Both the position numbers and the translations under genes were made by a program. Below the pieces are notes generated by a model that saw only the letters and a list, made by a program, of their open reading frames with translations, did not search any database and was not told where the DNA came from. Positions 8,099-16,950 of a stretch of DNA of 64,000 nt are shown piece by piece (the stretch's first letter is position 1; the number at the start of each line of letters is the position of its first letter). This DNA comes from Microbacterium sp. cf332 (GTDB lineage Bacteria > Actinomycetota > Actinomycetes > Actinomycetales > Microbacteriaceae), in assembly GCF_900102175.1 (NCBI RefSeq), contig NZ_FNKN01000005.1, positions 19,730 through 83,729 of the forward strand. The letters are read 5' to 3'.

Positions 8099-9304
8099 TC
8101 AGCCGATGCGTCCGCGGAGCTCCGCCTCCGAGGTCGGCGCGTCCGCGATGACCAGGCGCGCTGCGTCCGTGGCCTCGGCGACGTTCCACAGCAGAACTCC
8201 CACCGGCCGACCGGACGCGTCGCGGTAGTAGACCACCGTCCGCGGCCCGGTCTCGTCGGCGCCGGCCTCGACCACGAGCGTGTCGAGCTCGGGATCGAGC
8301 GTGCCGACGGCCTCCCATCGAACGCCGAAGACCTGCGAGTAGAAGAACGGCGTGTGCCGGTAGGCCTCCCCGCCGCCCGCCATGGCGCGGCCCGCCGCCC
8401 GTCCCATCTCCTGTGCGTTGTCGACGTGCTCGACGCGCGTCCGACCGAGCAGCCGGTCGGGGTACGACGCGATGTCACCCGCCGCCCAGATCGCGGCATC
8501 CGAGGTCTGGAGCGTCTCGTCGACCACGACGCCGTCGTCGACCGTGAGGCCTGCCCGCTCGGCGAGGTCGGTCACGGGTGAGGCTCCGAGCCCGAGGACG
8601 ACCGCGTCTCCGCGGAGACGCGATCCGTCGTCGAGGACGACCTGCACCGCGCCGTCCGTGTCGGAGGCGGCCGGCTCGACGCCCTCGACGCGGCGTCCGG
8701 CCATCAGGCGGACGCCGCCGTCGACGAACAGGGCCTGGTACCGCTCCGCCAGCTCGCGCGGGAACGTGTCCTCGCCCAGCACGGCTCCGGGGAAGACGAG
8801 ATCGACGGCGACGCCGTTCTGCACGAGTGCGGCGGCGAGCTCGGCGCCGATGTAACCGCCTCCGACGACCACGATGCGGCGCCCGTCGACGGCGAGCTCG
8901 CGCAGGCGGCGGTAGTCCTCCGCCGAGCGGAAGAAGAGGATGCGGTCGCTCTCGGGCACGTTGATCTCCCGCGGCCGCGCACCGGTCGCCAGCAGCAGCC
9001 GCCGGTAGCCGAACCGGTCGCCCGCGTCGGTCTCGACCCACCGGGCATCACGATCGATGGCCGTCACGCGGCTCTGCAGACGCACGTCGGCGTCGGCGTC
9101 GGACGCCGTGCCGAGCGGTACCTGGTCCCAGGTGAAGTCGGAGTCGGTCCAGAGCTTCTTCGACAGCGCGGGGCGCGCGTACGGCTCGTCGACGTCGGCG
9201 CTCAGGATGCCGATCGTGCCCGCCTCGTCGATCTCGCGGATTCCACGAGCGGCGGCATCGGACACCATCCCGCCGCCGACGATCAGATAGTCGTAGCTCT
9301 GCAT
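8099..9304 (-). CDS. FAD/NAD(P)H-dependent oxidoreductase, ferredoxin-reductase/AIF-like
   Basis: About 401 residues. Two Rossmann motifs are visible: YDYLIVGGGMVSDAAARG at the N terminus for FAD and IVVVGGGYIGAELAAAL near residue 145 for NAD(P)H. The FAD-closing motif IWAAGDIASYP and a C-terminal reductase domain with FFYSQVFGVRWEAVG follow. This is the layout of ferredoxin/rubredoxin reductases and apoptosis-inducing-factor-like enzymes. The redox partner is unknown and no ferredoxin or P450 is adjacent. ATG 9304 is preferred: TAGCGT lies 7 nt upstream on the minus strand, which suggests a leaderless mRNA. It converges on glmM. Confidence 0.85.
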   Translation of the reverse strand: MQSYDYLIVGGGMVSDAAARGIREIDEAGTIGILSADVDEPYARPALSKKLWTDSDFTWDQVPLGTASDADADVRLQSRVTAIDRDARWVETDAGDRFGYRRLLLATGARPREINVPESDRILFFRSAEDYRRLRELAVDGRRIVVVGGGYIGAELAAALVQNGVAVDLVFPGAVLGEDTFPRELAERYQALFVDGGVRLMAGRRVEGVEPAASDTDGAVQVVLDDGSRLRGDAVVLGLGASPVTDLAERAGLTVDDGVVVDETLQTSDAAIWAAGDIASYPDRLLGRTRVEHVDNAQEMGRAAGRAMAGGGEAYRHTPFFYSQVFGVRWEAVGTLDPELDTLVVEAGADETGPRTVVYYRDASGRPVGVLLWNVAEATDAARLVIADAPTSEAELRGRIG

Positions 9305-9311
9305 GGGGCCC

Positions 9312-9317
9312 ACGCTA
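9312..9317 (-). promoter_or_regulatory. -10 box of a leaderless promoter for the FAD reductase gene
   Basis: TAGCGT reads on the minus strand 7 nt before ATG 9304, and there is no Shine-Dalgarno sequence. The same geometry recurs at nine other genes in the window. Confidence 0.5.
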
Positions 9318-9393
9318 GAGGGGCCGGCGGATCGAGCCCACCGTGTGCTGCCGGTGGTCCGGACGCGTATGATGCGCCGTCCGAGGACCCACC

Positions 9394-9467
9394 GCCCGGA
9401 CGCGCTTTCCCCAACCGCGTCCGGGCAGTGAGCCAGCCCGTCGCACTGACCCCAAACCAGTCGACGG
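9394..9467 (-). other. Two hairpins displaying TTGGGG in the loop (minus strand)
   Basis: The first hairpin is an exact 11-bp stem, GCCCGGACGCG (9394-9404) with CGCGTCCGGGC (9416-9426); on the minus strand its loop reads GTTGGGGAAAG. The second pairs ACTG/CAGT at 9445-9461 with minus-strand loop GTTTGGGGT and an outer CCGTC/GACGG stem (9438-9467). A further imperfect stem lies at 9350-9396. A minus-strand TACTCT at 9522-9527 could drive transcription of this stretch. It may be a leader or a small RNA related to the array at 35.9-36.6 kb. Confidence 0.4.
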
Positions 9468-9728
9468 ACCCAACTGCGGACCTCATCGGATGTCGGTCCG
9501 GTCGGTCTCGGAACTGATTTCAGAGTAGAGGTCGCGAGCCGGGAAAACGGCCGCTTCGGTCAACGTTGAGGCAACGTTGCGTTCGCCTTTGCACTACCTT
9601 GCGGTTACGCGTGTGTAAACAGCATTTTGACCGTTTCGGATGCCGTGGCACACTCGTGGGGATTGCTGGGGGAGGGACTCGGCAGGCGGTGCGCGCTTGT
9701 CGAGGTGATTGCTACCCACGAGGAAGAC

Positions 9729-11753
9729 ATGAAACCCGCCAATCAAGATCCCCAAAACTCCCATCGACGACGACCTTCGCGGGTCATCGTCACGACACTC
9801 GCAACACTCGCGCTCGTGCTCGGCGGAGCCGGCTCAGCGCAGGCATCCGGCGTCGTCGCCCCCCAAGCGACAGCGCCCCGTACGGTCACCGTGACACTCT
9901 CTCCGAGCGACACGGCGACTGTCTCGTCGCGCACTCCCAAGACCGTCCTGCGCACGCAGGCGCTCAGCGCGACGTCCACGCAGGACCGGTCCTACGCGCG
10001 CTTCGCGCTGCCGGCGAACGTCGACACGACCAAGCCCGTGACGGCCTCGCTCGCCGTCACGGTGCGCCACACGACCGCGACTGCGGCCGGCGTCGACGTC
10101 TTCGCCGAGCGCGGGTCGTGGTCGAGCTCGACCCTCACCTATGCCAACCGGCCGAGCGAGGCGGGCGACCGCATCAGTCGGTCGGTGCCCACGGCGAAGA
10201 CGGGCTCGAGGCTGACGGTGTCGCTCGGCGATGTCGCACAGGTGTCGTCGAAGGGGCAGCTGTCGCTGCGCCTCAGCTACCGGCAGAAGCATGTGTCGAC
10301 GACCTTCTACCGCACGGGCGACAAAGCCCCGTCGCTGAAGGTCACCTACACGCCGAAGCCCGCCGCGACGCCCACCCCGACGCCGACGAAACCGCCGAGC
10401 TCGCCGTCGCCCACCGCGCAGCCGGCGCCGCCGGCGACGGTCGACACGTCGCGCAAGGTGTTCGCGCACTACTTCCCGCCCTACCCGGTCTCGATCGACA
10501 ACAAGCCGGCGGACAGCGACTACTACACGCGCAACTACCTCAGCCCCGACGGTGAGAACGGCAAGCACGCCCAGTACGGGGGACTGCTTCGTGACCGGCC
10601 GACGGCCGTGTCCCCGTCGTCGTCGTCCACCTGGAAGCTCGACAACCTGCGGCGCGAGGTGTCACAGGCCAAGAGCGCAGGTATCGACGGCTTCACGGTC
10701 AACATCATGAGCGTCAGCGGATCGAACTGGGATGCGACGAAGAACCTCTTCACAGCCGCCGAACGGCAGGGCGGGTTCTCTGTCGTGCCGATGATCGACG
10801 CGTCGGCATCCGTGCGCAACACCGACCCCGCGACGATCGCCGACCGGCTCGCCGAGCTGTACCGGTCGTCCGCTGCGTTCCGGGTGGGCGACCGCATGCT
10901 GCTGTCGTCGTTCGCGGCCGAGAAGCAGAGCGTCGACTGGTGGTCGCGCATCATCGACCGGCTCCAGCGGGTGCACGGCGTGCCGATCAGTTTCCAGGCC
11001 GTGTTCCTCAACGCCTCCGACGCCAACATGTCGGCGTTCCGGAACATCGCCGCCGGCTACGGCAACTGGGGCGTCCGCACCGCTTGGCACACCGCGAACG
11101 GCCCCGACTACGCCGCGCGCGCGGCGGCCCTGGGCAAGACATGGATCGCGCCGGTGTCGGTGCAGGACTACCGGCCGCGCGCCGGCGTCTTCGCCGAGTC
11201 GGGCAACACCGACAATCTGCGGGCCTCGTGGCAGCGGGCGATCGACTCCTCGGCGCAGTACGTGCAGCTGGTGACGTGGAACGACTACAGCGAGAGCACC
11301 CAGTTCGCGCCGTCGGCCGACCACGGCGACACGTTCCTCGACATCAGCCGGCCCTACGTCGACTGGTTCCACAGCGGGACGCAGCCGCGCGTGACGCAGG
11401 ACCAGGCCTTCCTGGTGCATCGCACGCAGTTCGCCGCGGCGAAGCCGACGCTCGCTCACCTGCTCGCGACGCCGACTCTGGGCGGCACCTCGGGCAGTCC
11501 GACGGACGAGGTCGAGGCGGTCGTCTACCTCACCTCACCGGCCGTCGTGACCGTGACCGTCGGGGGCACCTCGACACGGTTCGACGCTCCCGCCGGTCGG
11601 TCGGTGTACACGGTGCCGCTGCGCGCCGGCGCGGTGTCGGCGACCGTCGAGCGCTCGGGCAAGAAGGTCGTGTCGCTCACGTCGCCCTACCGCGTCACCG
11701 ACAAGCCCCAGGTGCAGGACCTCAGCTACTACGGAGTGAGCAGCCTGGGCTGA
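9729..11753 (+). CDS. Secreted glycoside hydrolase family 71 (alpha-1,3-glucanase-like) with N-terminal DNRLRE domain
   Basis: 674 residues. A signal peptide ends at about residue 38 (LALVLGGAGSAQASG). Residues about 45-215 form a DNRLRE-type beta domain (TVTLSPSDTA ... WSSSTLTYANRP). A Pro/Thr-rich linker (TPTPTPTKPPSSPSPT) follows, and then the GH71 catalytic region from KVFAHYFPPYP through AKSAGIDGFTVNI to VQLVTWNDYSES. GH71 enzymes cleave alpha-1,3-glucan, a fungal wall and bacterial EPS polymer. ATG 9729 has AGGAAG directly upstream. The leader holds an exact CGTGGG/CCCACG stem (9655-9720) enclosing TGGGGGAGG. The gene opens the polysaccharide region and converges on the Wzc-like gene. 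It could trim the cell's own polymer or attack foreign glucan. Confidence 0.82.
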   Translation: MKPANQDPQNSHRRRPSRVIVTTLATLALVLGGAGSAQASGVVAPQATAPRTVTVTLSPSDTATVSSRTPKTVLRTQALSATSTQDRSYARFALPANVDTTKPVTASLAVTVRHTTATAAGVDVFAERGSWSSSTLTYANRPSEAGDRISRSVPTAKTGSRLTVSLGDVAQVSSKGQLSLRLSYRQKHVSTTFYRTGDKAPSLKVTYTPKPAATPTPTPTKPPSSPSPTAQPAPPATVDTSRKVFAHYFPPYPVSIDNKPADSDYYTRNYLSPDGENGKHAQYGGLLRDRPTAVSPSSSSTWKLDNLRREVSQAKSAGIDGFTVNIMSVSGSNWDATKNLFTAAERQGGFSVVPMIDASASVRNTDPATIADRLAELYRSSAAFRVGDRMLLSSFAAEKQSVDWWSRIIDRLQRVHGVPISFQAVFLNASDANMSAFRNIAAGYGNWGVRTAWHTANGPDYAARAAALGKTWIAPVSVQDYRPRAGVFAESGNTDNLRASWQRAIDSSAQYVQLVTWNDYSESTQFAPSADHGDTFLDISRPYVDWFHSGTQPRVTQDQAFLVHRTQFAAAKPTLAHLLATPTLGGTSGSPTDEVEAVVYLTSPAVVTVTVGGTSTRFDAPAGRSVYTVPLRAGAVSATVERSGKKVVSLTSPYRVTDKPQVQDLSYYGVSSLG

Positions 11754-11765
11754 TCCGACGATCCA

Positions 11766-13241
11766 TCAACGCCGCCCCGCGGTCGACGGCTCCTCGTGGA
11801 GCTCCTCGGCCGTGGGGCGGTCGTCGTCGGCGGCGCGGGTCATCCCGTCCGGTCGCGGCGACTCGCCGCGGCCGCGCTGGCGCCGTGACGCTTCGGGCGC
11901 GAGGGAGTAGGTCGAGTAGCTGCGCCGGTCGGCGCGCGTCGGGCGGGCGAGGTTGAGCACCGCGCCGTGGATCGTCGCTCCGACCGAAGCGAGGCGCGCC
12001 ACCGCGCGGCGAACGTCGCGCTCGCGCGCGCGGCCTGCACCGACGACGAGCACGGCGCCGCCGAAGAGGCGGGCCAGCACGGCGGCATCGGCGACGGGGT
12101 GCACCGGCGGGGCATCGATGATCACGATGTCGTGGGCGGCGCGCAGGGTCTCGAGCACGTCGAGCGCGCGGTCCGACTCGAGCAGCTCGGACGGGTTCGG
12201 GGGGATCGGGCCGGCCAGCATCACGTGCAACCGGTCGGGCCCCCACGCCACGAGCGCGTCGTCGAGGCTCGCCTCGCCCGCGATGACGCTCGTGAAGCCG
12301 AGGTCGGGCGGGAGGTCGAGGATGCGGCCGAGACTCGGGCGGCGCAGGTCGGCCTCGACGAGACAGACCGACGCGCCGGTCGCGGCGAGGGCGACGGCGG
12401 CGTTGGCGGCCGTCGTGCTCTTGCCCTCGCTCGGCACCGACGAGGTGAACACGAACACGCGGTGCTCGTGCGAGGCCTGGACGAAGCGCAGGTTGCCGCG
12501 CAGCCGGCGGTAGTCCTCCGAGCGCAGCGAATGGGGCGCCGCCAGCAGTGCGAGCGGCGCACGGTCGGCGGTGCGGTCGGCGCTCACCGTTCCGATGATC
12601 GCGGCGCCCGAGGCCTCCTGGGCCTGTTCGACGGTGCGGACCCGCGTGCCGAACATCAGACGCAGAAGCACGACGACGGCCGCGGCGACGAGTCCGCCGA
12701 GCGTCCCCAGGATGACGAGCATCGTGGTGTGAGGCGCGGAGGGCAGGTTGGGCGGCACGGCGTTCTCGATCACCCGCAGGCGTACCGGCGAGCTGCCGTC
12801 GACCTGCGGCGACAGGGTCGGCACGACCTCGGACAGCTTGGCCGCGACGAGGTTCGCGATGCGCGCGGCCTCCCGGGGTGACGGGTCGACCGCCGAGATC
12901 GAGATCATCGACGTGTTCAGCGGAACCGAGGTCGACACCCGTGAGCGCAGCTTCGCCGTCGAGTCGTCGAGCCCGAGCTCGTCGATCACGGGTGCGAGCA
13001 CGATCTCGCGCGTCGCGACCGTGCTCAGGTTGCGTGCCTGCTGCTGCGAGAAGTTGCTCCCCTGGGCGAGCTCACCCGTCGTCGAGCTGCCGGTCACCGC
13101 GACGAAGACGTCGGCGCGCGCCGTGTACTCGCGCGGCACCGACCAGGCGTAGGCGAGTGCAGCGGCGGCGCCCAGCGCCATCAGCACGACCACCGTCATC
13201 CAGTGGTAGCGGATCACCCGCAGAAAACGATTGGACTCCAT
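11766..13241 (-). CDS. Wzc/CpsCD-like chain-length determinant fused to a tyrosine-kinase ATPase
   Basis: 491 residues. An N-terminal Wzz domain has a first membrane helix (WMTVVVLMALGAAAALAYAW) and a second near residue 185 (MLVILGTLGGLVAAAVVVLL). The C-terminal BY-kinase domain shows Walker A SSVPSEGKSTTAANAA, Walker A' VEADLRRP and Walker B IVIIDAPPV. The C-terminal tail has only two clustered tyrosines (SYSTYS) instead of a long Tyr cluster. Such proteins set polymer length and co-polymerise capsule export. ATG 13241 follows GGGGGAC. An upstream hairpin carries TTGGGG in its loop on the coding strand. The gene is divergent from the polymerase. Confidence 0.92.
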   Translation of the reverse strand: MESNRFLRVIRYHWMTVVVLMALGAAAALAYAWSVPREYTARADVFVAVTGSSTTGELAQGSNFSQQQARNLSTVATREIVLAPVIDELGLDDSTAKLRSRVSTSVPLNTSMISISAVDPSPREAARIANLVAAKLSEVVPTLSPQVDGSSPVRLRVIENAVPPNLPSAPHTTMLVILGTLGGLVAAAVVVLLRLMFGTRVRTVEQAQEASGAAIIGTVSADRTADRAPLALLAAPHSLRSEDYRRLRGNLRFVQASHEHRVFVFTSSVPSEGKSTTAANAAVALAATGASVCLVEADLRRPSLGRILDLPPDLGFTSVIAGEASLDDALVAWGPDRLHVMLAGPIPPNPSELLESDRALDVLETLRAAHDIVIIDAPPVHPVADAAVLARLFGGAVLVVGAGRARERDVRRAVARLASVGATIHGAVLNLARPTRADRRSYSTYSLAPEASRRQRGRGESPRPDGMTRAADDDRPTAEELHEEPSTAGRR

Positions 13242-13341
13242 AGCGTCCCCCATTCGCGCGTCGATCTCTCGACGCGGCCCCAATACGCCGCGTGTGAGAA
13301 CACGCGGACCCCCGTCTGACATGATATCGAGGGGGAGGCTC
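13242..13341. promoter_or_regulatory. Divergent intergenic region with a TTGGGG-loop hairpin
   Basis: On the minus strand, ACGCGG (13293-13288) pairs with CCGCGT (13277-13272) around the loop CGTATTGGGG. This places the recurring element about 35 nt before the Wzc-like start. A second G-run, ATGGGGGAC, sits at the Shine-Dalgarno position of that gene. On the plus side GAGGGGGAGG precedes GTG 13342. Confidence 0.45.
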
Positions 13342-14883
13342 GTGGGGAAGCACACCGGGACGATCGACGACGCGGTCATGCGCGCCGACGCACCGCTGCA
13401 CGGCGGCGCGCGCGTCGCGCTGCTCGCGCTGTCGGTCGGCGTGCTGAGCGTCGTGCTGCCGGTCGCGCTCGTCTCCGACATCCCCGACCAGGGCCGCAGC
13501 GACGCGTGGATCGTGACGCTGCTCATCATGATCTACGGGGGCGTGCGGCTGTCGGTGTCGTGGGTGTCGGGCCGGCCGCACCTGTTCGACTTCTTCTTCT
13601 GGGTGTTCGGCTACATCTTCATGGGACTCGCCCCCACGGCGCAGATCCGTGCGGATGCGGTGTCGACCACGACGCCCGGCATCGATTCGGCCTTCGACCT
13701 GCCCACCGCGGGCATCGTGGCGCTGGGCTTCGGCTGTTACGAGCTCGCGCGCGCGGGCTGGATGATCCTCCAGCACGCGCGTCCGCCGCGGGCGGCTCGC
13801 GAGCCCCGTGCGGTCGGTCCCGTCCGCGCCATCGCCCTCGCGGTCGTCGGCCTGGGCATCAGCGCCTTCTTCGTCGCGCAGCTCGGGCCGGCGGCGGCGC
13901 TCGGCAGCCGTGAGGCGGCCTTCGCCGCCCGCGAGGCCCGGTGGCCCGACCCGGCGATACGCGCCGTCATGTACGCCGCGGCCGTCTACCCCCTGCTCAT
14001 CGCGACCGGCGCCATGGCCCAGCTGCGACGTGCCGCGCGGTCGCGCGCCGCACGCATCGCCTTCACGCTCGCGGCGCTGACCGCGGCCGTCGTGCTGCTG
14101 CTCATCGTGAATCCGATCGCCAGCGCGCGCTACACCTTCGGCACCGTCGCCGTTGCGCTCGCGATCTTCGCGGGCGCCGTGGCGACCCGCCTGCGGGCGC
14201 GCATCACGATGCTGCTCGCGATCGTCGCGTTCCTGTTCGTCTTCCCGATCGCCGACGCGTTCCGCACCGACGAGGTGCGGGTGAACCGCACCAGCTTCTT
14301 CGGCGAGTACCTCGCCAACCCCGACTACGACGCGTTCTGGCAGATCGCGAACTCGCTCGCCTACTGGCTCGACGGCCTCGTCGAGCCGGCTCGGCAGTTC
14401 CTCGGCAGCATCCTGTTCTGGGTGCCCCGCGTCGTGTGGCCCGACAAACCCACCGACACCGGCATCGTTCTCGCGGAGTATCGCGGCTACACCTTCGACA
14501 ACCTCTCGGCGCCGCTGTGGGCGGAGGCCATGGTCAATGGCGGCGTCATCGCCGTCGTCATCGTCTTCATCGCTCTCGGCATCCTGCTGCGGGCGATGGA
14601 CGTGCGCATCGTGCCCGCCTTCGCGGGCGGCGGCGTCTGGGCCATCGTCGGCGCGGTGCTTCCGGTGTACATGACGATCCTCATGCGAGGCTCGCTGCTG
14701 CAGGCCACCGGCGCGACCACCGTGATGATCGCGTGCCTGCTCCTCGTCGCCGGGCGTCTGGGTTCACCCGGCGACGAGGGGTCGGAGAGCCGCTCCGTGA
14801 CCGGAGCGGCCGGTTCAGGCGGCGCGCAGCTCGGCGTGGCTGCGCCGGTACCAGGCGATCGTCCGGGCGAGACCGCCGCGTAG
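13342..14883 (+). CDS. Polysaccharide repeat-unit polymerase-like membrane protein (Wzy/O-antigen polymerase type)
   Basis: 513 residues with about ten to twelve hydrophobic helices and a large extracytoplasmic loop near residues 310-390 (FRTDEVRVNRTSFFGEYL ... VLAEYRGYTFDNLSAPLW). This topology and the neighbours support a Wzy-type polymerase that joins lipid-linked repeats outside the membrane. Sequence-level family evidence is weak, as usual for Wzy proteins. GTG 13342 is chosen for GGGGGAGG just upstream; ATG 13378 lacks such a site. Its 3' end overlaps the convergent fcl gene by 69 bp. Confidence 0.7.
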   Translation: MGKHTGTIDDAVMRADAPLHGGARVALLALSVGVLSVVLPVALVSDIPDQGRSDAWIVTLLIMIYGGVRLSVSWVSGRPHLFDFFFWVFGYIFMGLAPTAQIRADAVSTTTPGIDSAFDLPTAGIVALGFGCYELARAGWMILQHARPPRAAREPRAVGPVRAIALAVVGLGISAFFVAQLGPAAALGSREAAFAAREARWPDPAIRAVMYAAAVYPLLIATGAMAQLRRAARSRAARIAFTLAALTAAVVLLLIVNPIASARYTFGTVAVALAIFAGAVATRLRARITMLLAIVAFLFVFPIADAFRTDEVRVNRTSFFGEYLANPDYDAFWQIANSLAYWLDGLVEPARQFLGSILFWVPRVVWPDKPTDTGIVLAEYRGYTFDNLSAPLWAEAMVNGGVIAVVIVFIALGILLRAMDVRIVPAFAGGGVWAIVGAVLPVYMTILMRGSLLQATGATTVMIACLLLVAGRLGSPGDEGSESRSVTGAAGSGGAQLGVAAPVPGDRPGETAA

Positions 14884-15792
14884 ACCGATGCCCGGCGTCC
14901 AGCCGGTCGAGCGCAGCAGCGAGATGTCGAGCAGCTTCTGAGGCGTGCCGTCGGGCTTGCTCGTGTCCCAGCGCGTCTCGCCGTGATAGCCGACGATGTC
15001 GGCGATCTGCTCGGCGACCTCGCGGATGGTGGTGTCGCGGCCGGTGCCGACGTTGACGTGCGAGTCCCCGTCGTAATGCTCCATGAGGTGAAGGATGGCC
15101 GACGCCAGATCATCGGCGTGCATGAACTCGCGCCGCGGCGTGCCCGATCCCCAGTTCGTCACGATCGGACTCCCCGAGGCGGCGGCCTCGTCGTACCGGC
15201 GGATGAGCGCCGGCAGCACGTGCGACCCGAGCGGCGAGAAGTTGTCGTTCGGACCGTAGAGGTTCGTCGGCATCGCCGAGATCCAGGGCAGGCCGTACTG
15301 GCGGCGGACCGCCTGAGCGTTCAGGATGCCGGCGATCTTCGCGATCGCGTACGCGTCGTTCGTGGGCTCGAGGTGACCGGTCAGCAGGCTGTCCTCGCGC
15401 AGCGGCTGCGGCGCGAACTTCGGGTAGATGCACGACGAGCCGAGGAAGACCAGGCGCTCGACCCCCGTCTCGGCCGCGGCATCCATCACGTTCGATTGGA
15501 TGCGCAGGTTCACGCTCAGGAAGTCGACCGGGTAGGTGCTGTTGGCGAGTATCCCGCCGACCTTGGCCGCGGCGAGCACGACGTAGCGCGGCCGCTGCTC
15601 GCGGAAGAACCGGAAGACCGCGTCGCGCTCGGTCAGGTCGAGCTCCGACGAGGTGCGGATCACGAGGCGGTCGAAGCCCTCGGTCTCCAGCCGTCGGAGG
15701 ACAGCGCTGCCAGCGAGGCCACGATGACCCGCGACGAAGAACGTCGCGTGGCGGTCGAGGCGGCCCGGGGCGTACGCGAGCCCGTCGCTCAC
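14815..15792 (-). CDS. fcl: GDP-L-fucose synthase
   Basis: 325 residues, an extended SDR enzyme that epimerises and reduces GDP-4-keto-6-deoxy-mannose to GDP-L-fucose with NADPH. The nucleotide motif reads [13 protein letters not shown] (GxxGxxG). The catalytic set is SSCIYP with YAIAKIAG (Tyr-x3-Lys), and the family-specific NLYGPNDNF and [15 protein letters not shown] follow. GTG 15792 overlaps the gmd stop by 4 bp (GTGA), so translation is coupled. It converges on the polymerase gene, with overlapping ends. Confidence 0.96.
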   Translation of the reverse strand: MSDGLAYAPGRLDRHATFFVAGHRGLAGSAVLRRLETEGFDRLVIRTSSELDLTERDAVFRFFREQRPRYVVLAAAKVGGILANSTYPVDFLSVNLRIQSNVMDAAAETGVERLVFLGSSCIYPKFAPQPLREDSLLTGHLEPTNDAYAIAKIAGILNAQAVRRQYGLPWISAMPTNLYGPNDNFSPLGSHVLPALIRRYDEAAASGSPIVTNWGSGTPRREFMHADDLASAILHLMEHYDGDSHVNVGTGRDTTIREVAEQIADIVGYHGETRWDTSKPDGTPQKLLDISLLRSTGWTPGIGLRGGLARTIAWYRRSHAELRAA

Positions 15793-16814
15793 GCGGCCCA
15801 GCCCGCGAGGGCGACCGTGTCGATCCAGGGACGCCCGGCGTACTCGAGGGCGCGGATGTCGGCGTCGACCATGATGCGGGCGAGTTCGAGCGGGCCCACG
15901 GTGGCCTTCCAGCCGAGCTTCTCCTCGGCCTTGCGGGGATCGCCGATGAGCGCGTCGACCTCGGTCGGGCGCAGGTAGCGCTCGTCGAAGCGGACGTGGC
16001 GCTGCCAGTCGAGACCGGCGTGCTCGAACGCGGCCTCGAGGAAGTCGCGCACCGTGATGCCGATACCGGTCGCGAGCACGAAGTCCTCCGGCTCGTCGGC
16101 CTGCAGCATCCGCCACATGCCCTCGACGTACTCGGCGGCGTAGCCCCAGTCGCGAACGGCGTCGATGTTGCCGAGGTAGACGTGGTCCTGCACACCGAGC
16201 TTGATGGCCGCGACGGCGCGCGTGATCTTCCGCGTCACGAACGTCTCGCCGCGGCGGGGCGACTCGTGGTTGAAGAGGATGCCGTTGACGGCGAACATGT
16301 CGTACGCCTCGCGGTAGTTCTTCGTGATCCAGTAGCTGTAGAGCTTGGCCGCGGCGTACGGCGAACGCGGGTAGAACGGCGTGGTCTCGCTCTGCGGCGG
16401 GGGAGTGGCCCCGTACAGCTCGGACGACGACGCCTGGTAGAAACGCGTCTGGATGCCGGCCATGCGCACGGCCTCGAGCAGTCGCACCGATCCCGTGCCC
16501 GTCGTGTCGGCGGTGTGCTCGGGCTCGTCGAACGAGACCCGCACGTGCGACTGGGCCCCGAGGTTGTAGACCTCGTCGGGCTGGATCTGCGAGAGCAGCG
16601 TGGTCATGCGCACGCCGTCGCTCAGGTCGCCGTAGTGCAGGAACAGTCGTGCGCCGACCTCGTGCGGGTCGACGTACAGGTGGTCGATGCGCGACGTGTT
16701 GAACGTCGACGCACGGCGGACGAGACCGTGAACCTCGTACCCCTTGGCGAGCAGGAGCTCGGCGAGGTAGGAGCCGTCCTGGCCCGTGATGCCGGTGATG
16801 AATGCGCGCTTCAT
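15789..16814 (-). CDS. gmd: GDP-mannose 4,6-dehydratase
   Basis: 341 residues. It converts GDP-D-mannose to GDP-4-keto-6-deoxy-D-mannose, the first step to GDP-L-fucose. [29 protein letters not shown] start ([13 protein letters not shown]) is diagnostic. The catalytic region has ASSSELYG and [12 protein letters not shown] (Tyr-x3-Lys), with [14 protein letters not shown] further on. ATG 16814 is preceded by TTTGGGGAGAACGCTC, in which the recurring motif serves as the Shine-Dalgarno site. A good promoter lies in the preceding 130 bp. It heads the gmd-fcl operon. Confidence 0.97.
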   Translation of the reverse strand: MKRAFITGITGQDGSYLAELLLAKGYEVHGLVRRASTFNTSRIDHLYVDPHEVGARLFLHYGDLSDGVRMTTLLSQIQPDEVYNLGAQSHVRVSFDEPEHTADTTGTGSVRLLEAVRMAGIQTRFYQASSSELYGATPPPQSETTPFYPRSPYAAAKLYSYWITKNYREAYDMFAVNGILFNHESPRRGETFVTRKITRAVAAIKLGVQDHVYLGNIDAVRDWGYAAEYVEGMWRMLQADEPEDFVLATGIGITVRDFLEAAFEHAGLDWQRHVRFDERYLRPTEVDALIGDPRKAEEKLGWKATVGPLELARIMVDADIRALEYAGRPWIDTVALAGWAA

Positions 16815-16943
16815 GAGCGTTCTCCCCAAAGCCTCGGCGCTGCAGCCCCGTCGCGCGACCCGAGCAGACCCCTCCGCTCGGCGCGTGCCGATCCCCAAAT
16901 CGACGGTGTTGCGAGTATAGGGAGGCCGAGCGCCGCACCACAA
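16815..16943 (-). promoter_or_regulatory. gmd-fcl promoter and leader with two TTTGGGGA elements
   Basis: On the minus strand TTGTGG (16943-16938) and TATACT (16919-16914) are 18 bp apart, a good sigma-A-type promoter. About ten nt after the expected start, CGAT/ATCG closes a six-base loop TTGGGG (16902-16889). A second TTTGGGGA (16830-16823) lies directly before the gmd start codon. Confidence 0.6.
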
Positions 16944-16950
16944 GCGCGAC

